Shown here: positions 15,428 to 23,991 of the stretch, one piece after another
How the letters are laid out: each line of letters opens with the position of its first letter
Numbering within the stretch: the first letter of the stretch is position 1
Origin: Ornithinibacter aureus
Lineage (GTDB): Bacteria; Actinomycetota; Actinomycetes; Actinomycetales; Dermatophilaceae
Assembly (NCBI RefSeq): GCF_009858245.1
Contig: NZ_VMSB01000001.1
Span: forward strand, 558,001 to 622,000
Reading direction: 5' to 3'
DNA length: 64,000 nt
Made by a program: the position numbers and the translations under genes
The notes under the pieces: model-generated
Database searches by the model: none
Told to the model about the DNA's origin: nothing
What the model saw: only the letters and a program-made list of their open reading frames with translations

Positions 15428-16996
15428 GTGCCCACCCCCCTTCGGTATACCGCGCGCCCGGCAGCCGCCCTCGCCGCCGGACTGTGCCTGTGGCTGGCCT
15501 TTCCGGATGCACACCTGTGGTTCCTGGCACCGGTCGGGGTGGCCCTGCTCGGCGCTGCGACCCTGACCGCCGGGGGACGGCGGGGTGCCGCTCTGGGGAT
15601 GCTCGCCGGTCTGGCCTTCTTCGTGCCCACGCTGTCGTGGTCGGGCATCTACGTCGGGGCACTGCCCTGGTTCGCCCTCGCGACGCTGCAGGCCCTCTAC
15701 GTGGCCGCGATGTCCGGGGTGGTCGGCTTCGCCGGGCGGCGCCTCGTGGATGCCGGGCACCGGACCCTCGCCGTCGCGGTCGTCCCGCTCGGGTGGGTCG
15801 TGCAGGAATGGGCACGAGGCACCACGCCGTACGGCGGCTTCCCGTGGGCCCGTCTGGCGTTCAGCCAGGCGGACAGCCCGCTGGCCCACGTGGCTCGCTG
15901 GCTCGGCGCCCCGGGGGTGACCCTCGCGGTCGCGACCGTGGGAGCGGGACTGCTCGTCACGGCATCCGCCCTGGTGGAGCGGCGACGCGACACGCTCCTC
16001 ATCGGGCTCGCGGTCAGCGTGCTCCCCTGGAGCGCGGGTCTGCTCCCGCTGCCGACGGGCGGCCGCGCCGTCACGGTGGGGTTCGTGCAGGGCAACGTGC
16101 CCAAGGCCGGGCTGGACTTCAACGCCGAACGACGCGCGGTGCTCGACAACCACGTCCGCGGTACCGAACTGCTGGCCTCGCGGGCACCGGAGGACCTGAG
16201 CCTGGTCGTCTGGCCGGAGAACTCCTCGGACATCGACCCCCTGCGCAACGCCGACGCCGCAGCACAGGTCGAACGGGCCCGCGCCGCCGTGGGGGTGCCC
16301 CTGCTGATCGGCGCCGTGCTGGCCGAACCGGTGGGTGCCAGTTCCAACGTGTCGCTGTTCTACACGGGGGAGGGGGTCGATCCGCAGCGGTACACCAAGC
16401 TGCATCCCGTCCCGTTCGCCGAGTACATGCCGAGCCGCGACTTCTTCCGCCGGTTCAGCTCGGCCGTCGACCTCGCCGGGAACTTCGTCGCGGGATCCGA
16501 GATCGGGGTCTTCACCGTGCCCTCGTCCGGGGGTGAGTACGCCGCGCTGCCGACGATCTGCTTCGAGGTGGCCTATGACGGCCTGATGCGCGACAGCGTC
16601 CTGGCCGCGGGGGAGCAGGAGAGCCTGCTCGTCGTCCAGACCAACAACGCGACGTTCGGCTACACCGCGGAGTCCGAGCAGCAGTTCGCGATCTCCCGCA
16701 TCCGCGCGATCGAGCACGGTCGGTCGGTGGCCCACGTGTCCACCGTGGGGGTGTCGGGGTTCATCGCCCCCGACGGTTCGGTGTCGGGAAAGACCGGGCT
16801 CTTCACGGCCGAGCAGGAGATCGGGACACCGGTGGTGCGCGACGAGCTCTCACCCTCGGACCGGCTGGGGCCGGTGCCGGAGTGGCTGTCTGCGGCCCTG
16901 CTGCTCGCGCTCGTCGTGGGGAGCATGCGCAGCCGCCGGAGCGTTAGGGTTCTTGCACCGTCGATCCGACCCCGCGAGGACCACACCGTTGTCTGA
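15428..16996 (+). CDS. lnt: apolipoprotein N-acyltransferase
   Basis: Lnt transfers a third acyl chain to the N-terminal Cys of lipoproteins at the membrane. The protein (about 522 residues) has 6-7 hydrophobic segments in the first 215 residues and a nitrilase domain after that, with the catalytic triad visible: Glu in VVWPENSSDID, Lys in YTKLHPVPFAEY and Cys in TICFEVAYDG. The GTG at 15428 is chosen because TACCGT at 15416-15421 ends 6 nt before it, the same leaderless spacing seen elsewhere; a GTG at 15410 is the alternative. It overlaps ppm1, its usual partner in actinobacteria (fused in M. tuberculosis). Confidence 0.9.
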   Translation: MPTPLRYTARPAAALAAGLCLWLAFPDAHLWFLAPVGVALLGAATLTAGGRRGAALGMLAGLAFFVPTLSWSGIYVGALPWFALATLQALYVAAMSGVVGFAGRRLVDAGHRTLAVAVVPLGWVVQEWARGTTPYGGFPWARLAFSQADSPLAHVARWLGAPGVTLAVATVGAGLLVTASALVERRRDTLLIGLAVSVLPWSAGLLPLPTGGRAVTVGFVQGNVPKAGLDFNAERRAVLDNHVRGTELLASRAPEDLSLVVWPENSSDIDPLRNADAAAQVERARAAVGVPLLIGAVLAEPVGASSNVSLFYTGEGVDPQRYTKLHPVPFAEYMPSRDFFRRFSSAVDLAGNFVAGSEIGVFTVPSSGGEYAALPTICFEVAYDGLMRDSVLAAGEQESLLVVQTNNATFGYTAESEQQFAISRIRAIEHGRSVAHVSTVGVSGFIAPDGSVSGKTGLFTAEQEIGTPVVRDELSPSDRLGPVPEWLSAALLLALVVGSMRSRRSVRVLAPSIRPREDHTVV

Positions 16997-17774
16997 ACCC
17001 ACCCGTCCGCCGATCCAGCGTGTCGCCGTCCTCATCCCGACGTACAACGAGCGCGACACCCTGCCCGTCATCGTCGCGCGCCTGCGTGAGGTGGTGCCCG
17101 ACGCCGACCTGGTCGTGCTCGACGACAACTCGCCCGACGGCACCGGGGCGGTCGCCGACGCGCTCGCCGCCGCCGACCCGCGGGTGCAGGTCCTGCACCG
17201 GGCCGGCAAGGAGGGCCTGGGCGCGGCCTACCTCGCCGGCTTCGAGTGGGCCCTGGAGCGCGGCTACGACGCCGTGGTCGAGATCGACGCTGACGGCTCA
17301 CACCGACCCGAGCACCTGCCGACCCTGCTCGCGGCCGCAGCCGACGCGGATGCCGTGATCGGCTCACGCTGGGTGCCCGGCGGCGCGGTCGTCAACTGGC
17401 CCCTTCACCGCAAGGCTCTCTCTCTCGGCGGCAACCTCTACGTCAAGATGCTGCTCGGAATGCCCGTCAACGACGCGACGGCCGGCTTTCGGGTGTATCG
17501 CGCCGACGCCCTGCGCGCCATGGGGCTGCACGACGTCGCCTCCCAGGGCTACTGCTTCCAGACCGACCTGACGTGGCGCGCGGTGCGCAGCGGGCTGCGC
17601 GTCGTAGAGGTCCCCATCACGTTCGTCGAGCGCGAGGTCGGGGACTCCAAGATGAGTCGCGCCGTCATGACCGAGTCGCTGCGCCGGATCACCGGGTGGG
17701 GCGTGCGGCACCGCGCCACCCAGGTGCGCGATCTCGTGGGAGGGGCGCGTCAGCCGAGGTGGCACTCGCTGTGA
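16989..17774 (+). CDS. ppm1: polyprenol-monophosphomannose synthase
   Basis: This GT2-family enzyme makes polyprenyl-phosphomannose from GDP-mannose, the mannose donor for lipoglycans and protein O-mannosylation. The protein (about 261 residues) has VAVLIPTYNERDTLP, the DDNSPDGTG loop, VEIDADGSHRPEHLP with the metal-binding DxD, and VIGSRWVPGG near residue 130. It lacks C-terminal membrane helices, as in actinobacterial Ppm synthases. The TTG at 16989 is chosen because GAGG lies about 9 nt upstream and most homologues start near here. It overlaps the end of lnt by 8 bp and the start of fxsA by 4. Confidence 0.9.
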   Translation: MSEPTRPPIQRVAVLIPTYNERDTLPVIVARLREVVPDADLVVLDDNSPDGTGAVADALAAADPRVQVLHRAGKEGLGAAYLAGFEWALERGYDAVVEIDADGSHRPEHLPTLLAAAADADAVIGSRWVPGGAVVNWPLHRKALSLGGNLYVKMLLGMPVNDATAGFRVYRADALRAMGLHDVASQGYCFQTDLTWRAVRSGLRVVEVPITFVEREVGDSKMSRAVMTESLRRITGWGVRHRATQVRDLVGGARQPRWHSL

Positions 17775-18307
17775 GCAGGCCGGGCGCGACACCGTACGCC
17801 GCCCGCGGTCGACGGCGTCCCCGGGTGGTGCGCTGGGTCTTCCTCGCCCTGCTGATCATCCCCGTGATCGAGATCGCCGCGATCATCGCCGTGGGCCGCG
17901 TGATCGGCGGCTGGCCCACGCTGGCGCTCCTCGTCCTCGAGTCGATGCTCGGGGCGTGGATCGTCAAGCGTGAGGGTGCCCGCACCTGGGCAGCCCTGCA
18001 GGATGCCCTGACCACGGGCCAGATGCCCAGTCGCCAACTCGCCGACGCCGCTCTCGTGCTGATCGGTGGCACCCTGCTGCTCACCCCGGGCTTCGTCACG
18101 GACTTCGTGGGCTTCTTCTTCATCCTGCCGCTGACCCGCCCGATCACCCGGGCCTGGTTGCAGGCTGTCGTCGCCGCGCGGCTGCTCGGACCGGTGGGGC
18201 AGTGGCCCGGTGGTCCTGGGCCCTCGGCGCCACCCCGGCGTGCTCGCCCGGACGTCGTCGAGGGCGAGGTCGTCGAGGGGCGCATCGTCGACTCGGACAA
18301 CTCCTGA
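17771..18307 (+). CDS. fxsA: FxsA-family membrane protein
   Basis: FxsA proteins are small inner-membrane proteins known in E. coli for relieving phage T7 exclusion when overproduced; their normal role is unclear. This one (178 residues) has a first helix (VFLALLIIPVIEIAAIIAVG at residues about 25-45), a second segment (GWPTLALLVLESMLGAWIV), the conserved KREGARTWAALQDAL loop, and LVLIGGTLLLTPGFVTDFVG. The tail is charged and Pro/Gly-rich. The GTG overlaps the ppm1 stop (GTGA). It ends before a strong bidirectional terminator. Confidence 0.85.
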   Translation: MSRPGATPYAARGRRRPRVVRWVFLALLIIPVIEIAAIIAVGRVIGGWPTLALLVLESMLGAWIVKREGARTWAALQDALTTGQMPSRQLADAALVLIGGTLLLTPGFVTDFVGFFFILPLTRPITRAWLQAVVAARLLGPVGQWPGGPGPSAPPRRARPDVVEGEVVEGRIVDSDNS

Positions 18308-18312
18308 CGGCT

Positions 18313-18382
18313 TTATCGGGTCACCCGATAACTCGTCACCTCACCCGACAAGGCTTCCCCCGCACAGTCAGGGCTTCCCCCG
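18313..18382. repeat. TTATCGGGT palindrome and GGCTTCCCCCGC direct repeats
   Basis: After the fxsA stop, TTATCGGGT-C-ACCCGATAA (18313-18331) is a perfect 9-bp-arm palindrome. It is followed by another CACCCGA half-copy and by two copies of GGCTTCCCCCGC (18352-18363 and 18371-18382). The stretch is not coding and precedes the real terminator. Its organisation suggests a structured intergenic element or protein-binding site; its function is unknown. Confidence 0.5.
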
Positions 18383-18404
18383 CCGAGTGAAACCGCACGA
18401 CATG

Positions 18405-18444
18405 CCGGATGCCGGGCACCCACGGTGGGGTGCCCGGCATCCGG
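18405..18444. terminator. bidirectional terminator hairpin between fxsA and rbpA
   Basis: A perfect 17-bp stem (CCGGATGCCGGGCACCC at 18405-18421, its complement at 18428-18444) closes on a 6-nt loop. It lies between convergent fxsA and rbpA and would fold in both transcripts. There is no T-tract, as is common for actinobacterial terminators. Confidence 0.8.
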
Positions 18445-18466
18445 GTCGCGAGGCCTGACGCTGAGG

Positions 18467-18829
18467 TCAGGCGGACTTGCGCTTGCGCGGACGCTCACCA
18501 CGCGACTCACGCAGGAGGGTCAGTCGCTCCTCGAGGAGCTCTTCGAGCTCGGGGATGGAGCGGCGCTCGAGCAGCATGTCCCAGTGGGTACGCACGTGCT
18601 TGACGGGCTTGAGCTCGGGCGGCGGGCCACCGCCCTGGAGCTTGGCGTCCTCCCCGCAGCGGCACTCCCAGGTGTGCGGCACGTCGGCCTCGACCGAGAA
18701 CGGAAGCTCGATGGAGTGCCCGTTGGGGCACAGGTAGGTGGTGATGTTGCGCTCGCTGGGGACGACGTTGTGGTCGGTCTCCATGCTCAGGGCGCCGAGA
18801 CGGCTGCCGCGCAGGCTACGTTCTGCCAT
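18467..18829 (-). CDS. rbpA: RNA polymerase-binding protein RbpA
   Basis: RbpA binds RNA polymerase and group I/II sigma factors and stabilises open complexes; it is specific to actinobacteria. The 120-residue protein begins MAERSLRGSRLGALSMETD, has the zinc-binding core LCPNGHSIELPFSVEA and TWECRCGEDAKL, and a sigma-interaction helix with RTHWDMLLERRSIPELEELL. It ends in a basic GERPRKRKSA tail. The ATG at 18827-18829 has GGGAG 6-7 nt upstream. It is monocistronic, between a terminator and the divergent transporter. Confidence 0.95.
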   Translation of the reverse strand: MAERSLRGSRLGALSMETDHNVVPSERNITTYLCPNGHSIELPFSVEADVPHTWECRCGEDAKLQGGGPPPELKPVKHVRTHWDMLLERRSIPELEELLEERLTLLRESRGERPRKRKSA

Positions 18830-19077
18830 GGGTAACTCCCGAGTCTGTGGTGTCCCGATCGGTAGGTGGCCCCGACCGGGTCTAGCGCATCCAACGCCCG
18901 GATGCCGGGCGTTGTTCCGCCAGGAGCAGGTGGTGTCGAAGGTTCGACGTGAGCGCACTCACAGTCTCGCGCGATCCTTCGGCTGAACGGACACAACGTG
19001 CCAGTCAGTTGGGTACGGGTGCTCAAATCCCGTGTTGCACGTTCCCCCGCGGTCAGCCTATCGCTACCGTCAGCGCT

Positions 19078-20439
19078 GTGACGACTTCTTCTGCCCCCGC
19101 CGGAGCCATGGACGCCGCTGGCCCCACCGCCCTCGACGTGGCCGGGCCCACCTCGAAGCGCAAGATCTTCGCGTGGGGGATGTGGGACTGGGGGAGCCAA
19201 CCGTTCAACACGGTCATCACGACCTTCGTGTTCTCCGTCTACATCACGAGCTCGAGCTTCGGCGCCACCAACGCGACGTCGACGGCCCTGGCCATCTCGA
19301 CGGCGATCGCCGGGCTGTTCGTCGCCCTGCTGGCCCCGGTCCTCGGGCAGAATTCGGACCGCTCCGGGCGCACGGTGCGCAACCTGCGCCTGCAGACCTG
19401 GCTGCTCGCGGGGTTGTCCGCGTCGCTGTTCGTCGTGAAGCCCGAGCCTGCGTTCCTGTGGGTCGGGCTGATCCTGCTCGGGGTCGGCTCCGTCGTCTCC
19501 GAGATCGCCGGGGTCAACTACAACGCGACGATCGACCAAGTGGCCACGGGGAAGACCGTGGGGCGTGTGTCCGGCTTCGGGTGGGGGATGGGCTACCTCG
19601 GCGGCATCATCGTGCTGCTCGCGCTGTACTTCCTCCTCATCCAGCCCGAGGTCGGCCTGTTCGGCGTGACCGACACCGACGGCATGGACATCCGGGTGTC
19701 GATGCTCCTGTGTGGGCTGTGGACCCTGATCTTCACCATCCCCGCCTTCCTCGTCCTGAAGGACCGGCCACGACCCCAGGCACCTCGCGTGGGTGTGAAG
19801 GACTCCTACCGCCTGGTCTGGGCCTCGATCCGGGGCCTGTGGACCACCTCGCGGCACACCGTGTACTTCCTGCTCGCCTCAGCGCTGTTCCGGGACGGCC
19901 TCGCGGGAGTGTTCGCCTTCGGGGCGATCCTCGCCGCCGGGACGTTCGGTCTGTCCGCCGGAGACGTCATCGTCTTCGGCGCGGCCGCCAACATCGTCGC
20001 CGGCTTCGCGACCATGGGCTTCGGGATGCTCGATGACCGGCTCGGCCCCAAGCGGGTCATCCTCATCTCGCTCGGGGCCCTGGTCATCCTCGGCATCGCC
20101 ATCTTCGTCCTGCACGACGGTGGGCCGTCGACGTTCTGGGTGCTCGGCCTCCTGATGACCGTGTTCGTCGGGCCGGCCCAGGCGGCGTCGCGAAGCTTCC
20201 TGGCACGCCTGATCCCCGAGGGCAAGAACGGCGAGATCTTCGGCCTGTACGCCACGACGGGACGCGTCGTCTCGTTCCTGTCACCCGCGGCGTTCGGGGT
20301 GTTCATCGCCATCGGTGCCGCGGTGACCGGTCAGGAGAACACCCAGTACTGGGGGATCCTGGGCATCGTGCTCATCCTCGCCGCCGGGTTCGCGGTCATG
20401 CTGCCGGTCAAGGAGCACGGCGAGCACAGCGTGAGCTGA
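19078..20439 (+). CDS. MFS transporter, UMF1/Atg22-like
   Basis: A 453-residue membrane protein with 12 predicted hydrophobic segments. The start of the first helix, FAWGMWDWGSQPFNTVITTF, and GQNSDRSGRTVRNL in the loop after helix 2 match the UMF1/Atg22-like branch of the major facilitator superfamily, whose yeast members export amino acids from the vacuole. In bacteria the substrate is generally unknown. The GTG at 19078 is 7 nt after TACCGT, so it may be leaderless; an open frame extends to 18949 but would overlap the rbpA upstream region. It ends in a hairpin shared with the convergent peptidase gene. Confidence 0.88.
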   Translation: MTTSSAPAGAMDAAGPTALDVAGPTSKRKIFAWGMWDWGSQPFNTVITTFVFSVYITSSSFGATNATSTALAISTAIAGLFVALLAPVLGQNSDRSGRTVRNLRLQTWLLAGLSASLFVVKPEPAFLWVGLILLGVGSVVSEIAGVNYNATIDQVATGKTVGRVSGFGWGMGYLGGIIVLLALYFLLIQPEVGLFGVTDTDGMDIRVSMLLCGLWTLIFTIPAFLVLKDRPRPQAPRVGVKDSYRLVWASIRGLWTTSRHTVYFLLASALFRDGLAGVFAFGAILAAGTFGLSAGDVIVFGAAANIVAGFATMGFGMLDDRLGPKRVILISLGALVILGIAIFVLHDGGPSTFWVLGLLMTVFVGPAQAASRSFLARLIPEGKNGEIFGLYATTGRVVSFLSPAAFGVFIAIGAAVTGQENTQYWGILGIVLILAAGFAVMLPVKEHGEHSVS

Positions 20440-20441
20440 CG

Positions 20442-20460
20442 GCCGGCTGGGTCAGCCGGC
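20442..20460. terminator. short bidirectional hairpin
   Basis: GCCGGCTG and CAGCCGGC (20442-20449, 20453-20460) form an 8-bp stem with a 3-nt loop between the convergent transporter and M15 peptidase genes. It overlaps the last codons of the peptidase gene. It is shorter than the rbpA-fxsA terminator, so its strength is uncertain. Confidence 0.5.
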
Positions 20461-21987
20461 GAACTCGAAGTGCCAGGGCTCGGGCTTGCGACCATCGGCA
20501 GCAGCCCACGAGGGGTGGAACCAGCCGAACAGCGGCCCGTTCTGCTTCATCCAGCGGTGTGCCGGAGAACTGAAGTCCTGGACCCCACCACACAGGTCGA
20601 GTGCTCGACCCAGCCCGTGGTTGCTGGTGCCGGGTGTCGCCGCGAAGTGACCACGCTTGGCCTTGATGGCGATCTGCCCCGCGAGCGAACGATACGAGTC
20701 CGTGACACAGAGCGGCTCACCCGTCTGTGCCGCGTAGCTCTTGCTCAGGGCGTTGAACGCCGCAGCGGCCGCGGGGCTGAGGCTCTCTCCCGGCGCGCCC
20801 CAGAGCGGGCAGAGGGCACTCGGCGGGTAGAGGCCGTTGGGGTACAGGCCGGTGTCGTCGGTGCATGGCTCACCGATGTCGGTGACCTCACCGGACGCCG
20901 CGAAGAGTGCGTCGCGCAGGCGTTCGGCTGCGGCCTTGGCCTTGGGGGAGCGGGCGCCCACGAGGACCGCGGCGATCGGGCCGGCCTTCTCCACCTCTTC
21001 GATCTGAAGGGCCCGCAGCTCACCGACGAGTTCACGCTGGGCGGCGACGACCTCAGTGAGGGCGGAGCTCTCCGACTGGATCTTCGCGGTCGCGGCCGCC
21101 GCCTCGGTGACCGCGGCCTCTGAGGCGGCCGTCAGTCGGACCTGCTCCGCGGTGAGGACCCGGACGTCCTGGAGGGCACGGGTGCGCTGTTCGGTCAGGT
21201 AGGACAGGTCACCGAGGGGATCGCCGATGTCTTCGGCTCGCGACGCCATCGCCTCGATCATGAACGCGACGTCGGAACTGCCTGCGCCGCCGGAGTACAC
21301 GAGGAAGACCCACTCGCGGACCACGTCTCGCGCCTTCTCGAGCTTGGCGTCCAGCACCTCGAGGTCGGCCTTGGCGCGCGCCGCCTCCTCGATGGACCCT
21401 CGCTCACTCTCCCTCGCCGCTGCCATGGACTCGAGCAGGGCGTTGGACTTCTCGGCCAGCAGATCCATCTTGCGGGTGGCCACCGCCACCTTCGACGTGC
21501 TCGCCGACAGGGCGGCGGTGATGCGATCGGCCTCGGCGATCTGCGAGTTCAGGTAGATGCCGGTGAGCGGAGCGTCGTCGACGACCCCCCCGGTGCCGCC
21601 GCCGGAACTCTGTCTACCGGGTTCGCTCGAACGGGCCGGCGGTCGGATCGGGGCAGCCGGGCGGATCGGGGTGACGCTCGGTTTCGGCGTGGGTTTGGGG
21701 GACGGGGAGGTCCCCGGAGTCGACGCGGGGTCTGGTGTGCTGCTGGTCTGAGGGGTGGGTGTCGGTGTCGGCTCGACACTGGGTGTGGGCGACGGCTCCT
21801 CGGTGGGGACCGGATCTGTCGGGTCGGTGGCGAACACACCGGGGAGCCGAGCCGTCGCGGGCGACTGCGCAGCGGCTGTCGATACCGTCCCGACGAGGGC
21901 AGCGGCGAGTGCCGCGGCCCCCACCGCGGTCCCGATCCTGTGTGCCCAGAGCACGTGCCTGGCCTTCCTGACGACAGATCGTGGCAT
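20452..21987 (-). CDS. secreted M15-family D-Ala-D-Ala carboxypeptidase with coiled-coil region
   Basis: The 511-residue protein is exported: a basic N-terminus (PRSVVRKARHVLW), a hydrophobic segment and an AAAQS-type cleavage site near residue 40. A Pro/Thr/Ser-rich linker follows (residues about 55-125), then an Ala/Glu-rich coiled coil (about 140-350), and a C-terminal VanY-type zinc peptidase domain. Visible zinc-site elements are TSNHGLGRALDLC (His and Asp) and EPWHFEF (His), plus VTDSYRSLAGQ. The enzyme should trim peptidoglycan stem peptides outside the membrane. The coiled coil resembles those that control other cell-wall hydrolases. The first ATG (21985-21987) gives a proper signal peptide. 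Confidence 0.85.
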   Translation of the reverse strand: MPRSVVRKARHVLWAHRIGTAVGAAALAAALVGTVSTAAAQSPATARLPGVFATDPTDPVPTEEPSPTPSVEPTPTPTPQTSSTPDPASTPGTSPSPKPTPKPSVTPIRPAAPIRPPARSSEPGRQSSGGGTGGVVDDAPLTGIYLNSQIAEADRITAALSASTSKVAVATRKMDLLAEKSNALLESMAAARESERGSIEEAARAKADLEVLDAKLEKARDVVREWVFLVYSGGAGSSDVAFMIEAMASRAEDIGDPLGDLSYLTEQRTRALQDVRVLTAEQVRLTAASEAAVTEAAAATAKIQSESSALTEVVAAQRELVGELRALQIEEVEKAGPIAAVLVGARSPKAKAAAERLRDALFAASGEVTDIGEPCTDDTGLYPNGLYPPSALCPLWGAPGESLSPAAAAAFNALSKSYAAQTGEPLCVTDSYRSLAGQIAIKAKRGHFAATPGTSNHGLGRALDLCGGVQDFSSPAHRWMKQNGPLFGWFHPSWAAADGRKPEPWHFEFAG

Positions 21988-22244
21988 CGCGGGGCACCAC
22001 GTCGACGCCCCTGCTGTCCGACGGAGTCAAGACTAGGCGCTCAGGTGCCGGTCGACCACGGCTTCGGTGAACTCATTTCCGCAACGAACGGCGGCCTGTC
22101 GTCCACAGAGGCGCAGGGCGAGGGTCGTCATCCACAGCCGAGTCGCGAGGGGTGCGCAGCGGCGCTGGGAGCAGCAGGCTGGGGTCGCGGCCGGGAATGC
22201 GCCTCGGACCGAGGAGCACGCGGTGGACGATGGGGGGTCAGGGC

Positions 22245-22566
22245 ATGGGCGACGAGGTCAACGTGGTGCCGCTGGTCGGGCGGGTATCGGCGGTGGGGGA
22301 GCCGCGCGAACGTCCCAGTGGGGGACGGCGTGGTCATGGTTCGGGTGGTGGTGCCCCGCCCTCCTCGGCGAGCCAGGGGCGCAACCGTCGACACCATCGA
22401 CGTCGCGTGCTGGTCGGTCAGGGCGCGGCGCGGGGCCTCGAGGTGCACTGTGGGCGACGAGGTCGAGGTGGAGGGCTCCTTGCGCCGACGCTTCTTCCGG
22501 GCCGGAGGGGGTGTCGCGAGCCGGTACGAGGAGGCCAGCGCGGTGAAGAGGCGACCCGCGCGGTGA
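22245..22566 (+). pseudogene. SSB-like OB-fold protein gene broken in a G run
   Basis: From the ATG at 22245 one frame reads GDEVNVVPLVGRVSAVGEPR, the start of a single-stranded-DNA-binding-type OB fold. It fails at a run of five G (22320-22324). With one G removed the frame continues as VVMVRVVVPRPPRR, then TVDTIDVACWSVRARR, VGDEVEVEGSLRRRFFR and ASRYE, the rest of the fold, ending at TGA 22566. The product would be about 106 residues, similar to the short second SSB-like proteins of actinobacteria. It could be a pseudogene, a phase-variable G tract or a base-calling error. It is divergent from the M15 peptidase; the 257 bp between them hold nothing recognisable. Confidence 0.6.
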
Positions 22567-22605
22567 GGAGGCGGCCAGCGCAGTGAAGAGGCGGCCGGGC
22601 GTGAA
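22529..22605 (+). repeat. imperfect tandem duplication after the SSB-like gene
   Basis: Two units of roughly 35-38 bp, each with GAGGAGG, GGCCAGCGC and GTGAAGAGGCG, follow one another across the stop codon of the SSB-like gene. The second unit lies in the gap before the DUF305 gene. It looks like a local slippage duplication. Confidence 0.4.
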
Positions 22606-22612
22606 CCGGGGC

Positions 22613-23248
22613 TCAGCTGCGCTCGTCGAGCATGCGCTGCAGGAGCGTGATCTCCGAGGCCTGGGCGTTCGAGATCGCGGCGGCCAGAGTGCGCACCTCG
22701 CTGGTTCGGGCCTGGGCCAGCGCCGCGTCGGCCATGGCGACCCCACCCTCGTGGTGGGCGATCATCAGGGTCAGGAACAGCCGCTCGGCAGCCAGGCCCT
22801 CAGCCGCGCGCAGTTCGTCGAGCTGAGCACGTGTCGCCATTCCCGGCATGGTTCCGTCCGGACGAGTGTGCGCCTTGGCGTGCTCGTCGCCCACCCACGC
22901 CATCGGTTCGCCACTGCCGGTCTGGGGAAGGCCCCACTGCACGAGCCAGCCGTACATCTGGCCAGCCTGCTGCTGCTGGCTGGTGAGGATGTCATAGGCC
23001 ACGGTTCGCAGCTCCTCGTCGTCGGAGCGCTCTCGCACGAGCAGCGCCATCTCGACCGCTTGGGCATGGTGCGTTTGCATGTCCCTCGAGAAGCCGGCGT
23101 CGGCCCCGAAGTCCGAGGGTGCCGAGTTGCGGGTGTGCATGAACCACGACGCGCCCAGGGCACCGACCAGCGCCGCGACGACGGCGACGACCACGAGGGT
23201 GGTCCGGCTCGCGGCCGGTGCCGCGGGACCGAGCGAGGAACCGTTCAC
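22613..23248 (-). CDS. DUF305-family membrane-anchored protein
   Basis: This 211-residue protein has one N-terminal membrane anchor (LVVVAVVAALVGALGASWFM, residues about 18-38) and a periplasm-side four-helix ferritin-like DUF305 domain. Family His/Met-rich motifs are visible: FSRDMQTHHAQAVEMALL and FLTLMIAHHEGGVAMA, which may bind metal (copper is suspected in related proteins). The GTG has GAGG 5-6 nt upstream. It lies 7 bp after the DUF3105 gene, and the two form a pair often seen together in actinobacteria. The biochemical role is unknown. Confidence 0.88.
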   Translation of the reverse strand: MNGSSLGPAAPAASRTTLVVVAVVAALVGALGASWFMHTRNSAPSDFGADAGFSRDMQTHHAQAVEMALLVRERSDDEELRTVAYDILTSQQQQAGQMYGWLVQWGLPQTGSGEPMAWVGDEHAKAHTRPDGTMPGMATRAQLDELRAAEGLAAERLFLTLMIAHHEGGVAMADAALAQARTSEVRTLAAAISNAQASEITLLQRMLDERS

Positions 23249-23255
23249 CGTTGCC

Positions 23256-23891
23256 TCACCCGGTGGTGGTCGGCACTTCGCCGTCGCTGCCGCCGGTGCA
23301 GGCCGCGCCGGGCTCGGGGGTGTTCGGGCCCTGGCGGAACTCCTTGATGAACACCTCCAAGCGGGGGTCGCTGGCGCCCGTCAGCTCGATCTGGGTGCCC
23401 CAGGCGCTGGCGACGACGGGGGAGGGGAGGCCCTCACGAGGGGAGAGCACCATGTAGGTGTCGGGGATCGCGTCCTCGAGCGCCTTGACCTGGTCGGCCG
23501 GCAGGTCGGGGCGGTAGGTCACCCACACGGCGCCGTGCTCGAGGGAGTGCACCGCGAGCTCATCGGGGACCGGCTGGGGGTAGACACCGCAGTTGAGCCA
23601 TGCGGGGTGGTGATCGCCACCGACGGGCGGACTCTGCTCGTAGGTCACGGGTTCGGTCGTGTGCTCGCGGGTCACATCGAACCTCTTCACGGCATCCAGT
23701 GACGGCCGCGTGGAGACGTCGCGCCAGACGGTGAAGCCGACGGCACCGGCGATGAGGGCCACGACCGTGGTCACGGCACCGATGAGGATCAGGCGCGATC
23801 GGCGTTCCTTCGCCTGTTGCGCCTGTCGCAGCTCATCGACCTTGGCCCGACCTGCGCGAGCACCACTCTTGCCCTTGGACGACGCACTCAC
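23256..23891 (-). CDS. DUF3105-family membrane-anchored protein
   Basis: The 211-residue protein starts with a basic, Lys/Arg-rich cytoplasmic stretch, has one membrane segment (LILIGAVTTVVALIAGAVGF, residues about 35-55) and a DUF3105 domain outside, with YEQSPPVGGDHHPAWLNCGVY and AVHSLEHGAVWVTYRPDL. The paired His residues resemble a metal site. The GTG at 23889-23891 is chosen because AGGAG lies 7 nt upstream; longer in-frame starts lack such a site. It is the first gene of a two-gene unit with DUF305. Confidence 0.88.
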   Translation of the reverse strand: MSASSKGKSGARAGRAKVDELRQAQQAKERRSRLILIGAVTTVVALIAGAVGFTVWRDVSTRPSLDAVKRFDVTREHTTEPVTYEQSPPVGGDHHPAWLNCGVYPQPVPDELAVHSLEHGAVWVTYRPDLPADQVKALEDAIPDTYMVLSPREGLPSPVVASAWGTQIELTGASDPRLEVFIKEFRQGPNTPEPGAACTGGSDGEVPTTTG

Positions 23892-23991
23892 CCTGCTGCT
23901 CCTTTGACTGCCGAGACCCGATCGAGGGCCCATTGTCACCCGAGAACGTGGAAGGCTTGACCATCGTGCCCGCGTGGGGGAGTCGTGGAGC

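Noticed and set aside
21940-22244. Open frame continuing upstream of the SSB-like gene
   Set aside because: The upstream part is low-complexity and overlaps the M15 promoter region; similarity to an OB fold begins only at 22245.
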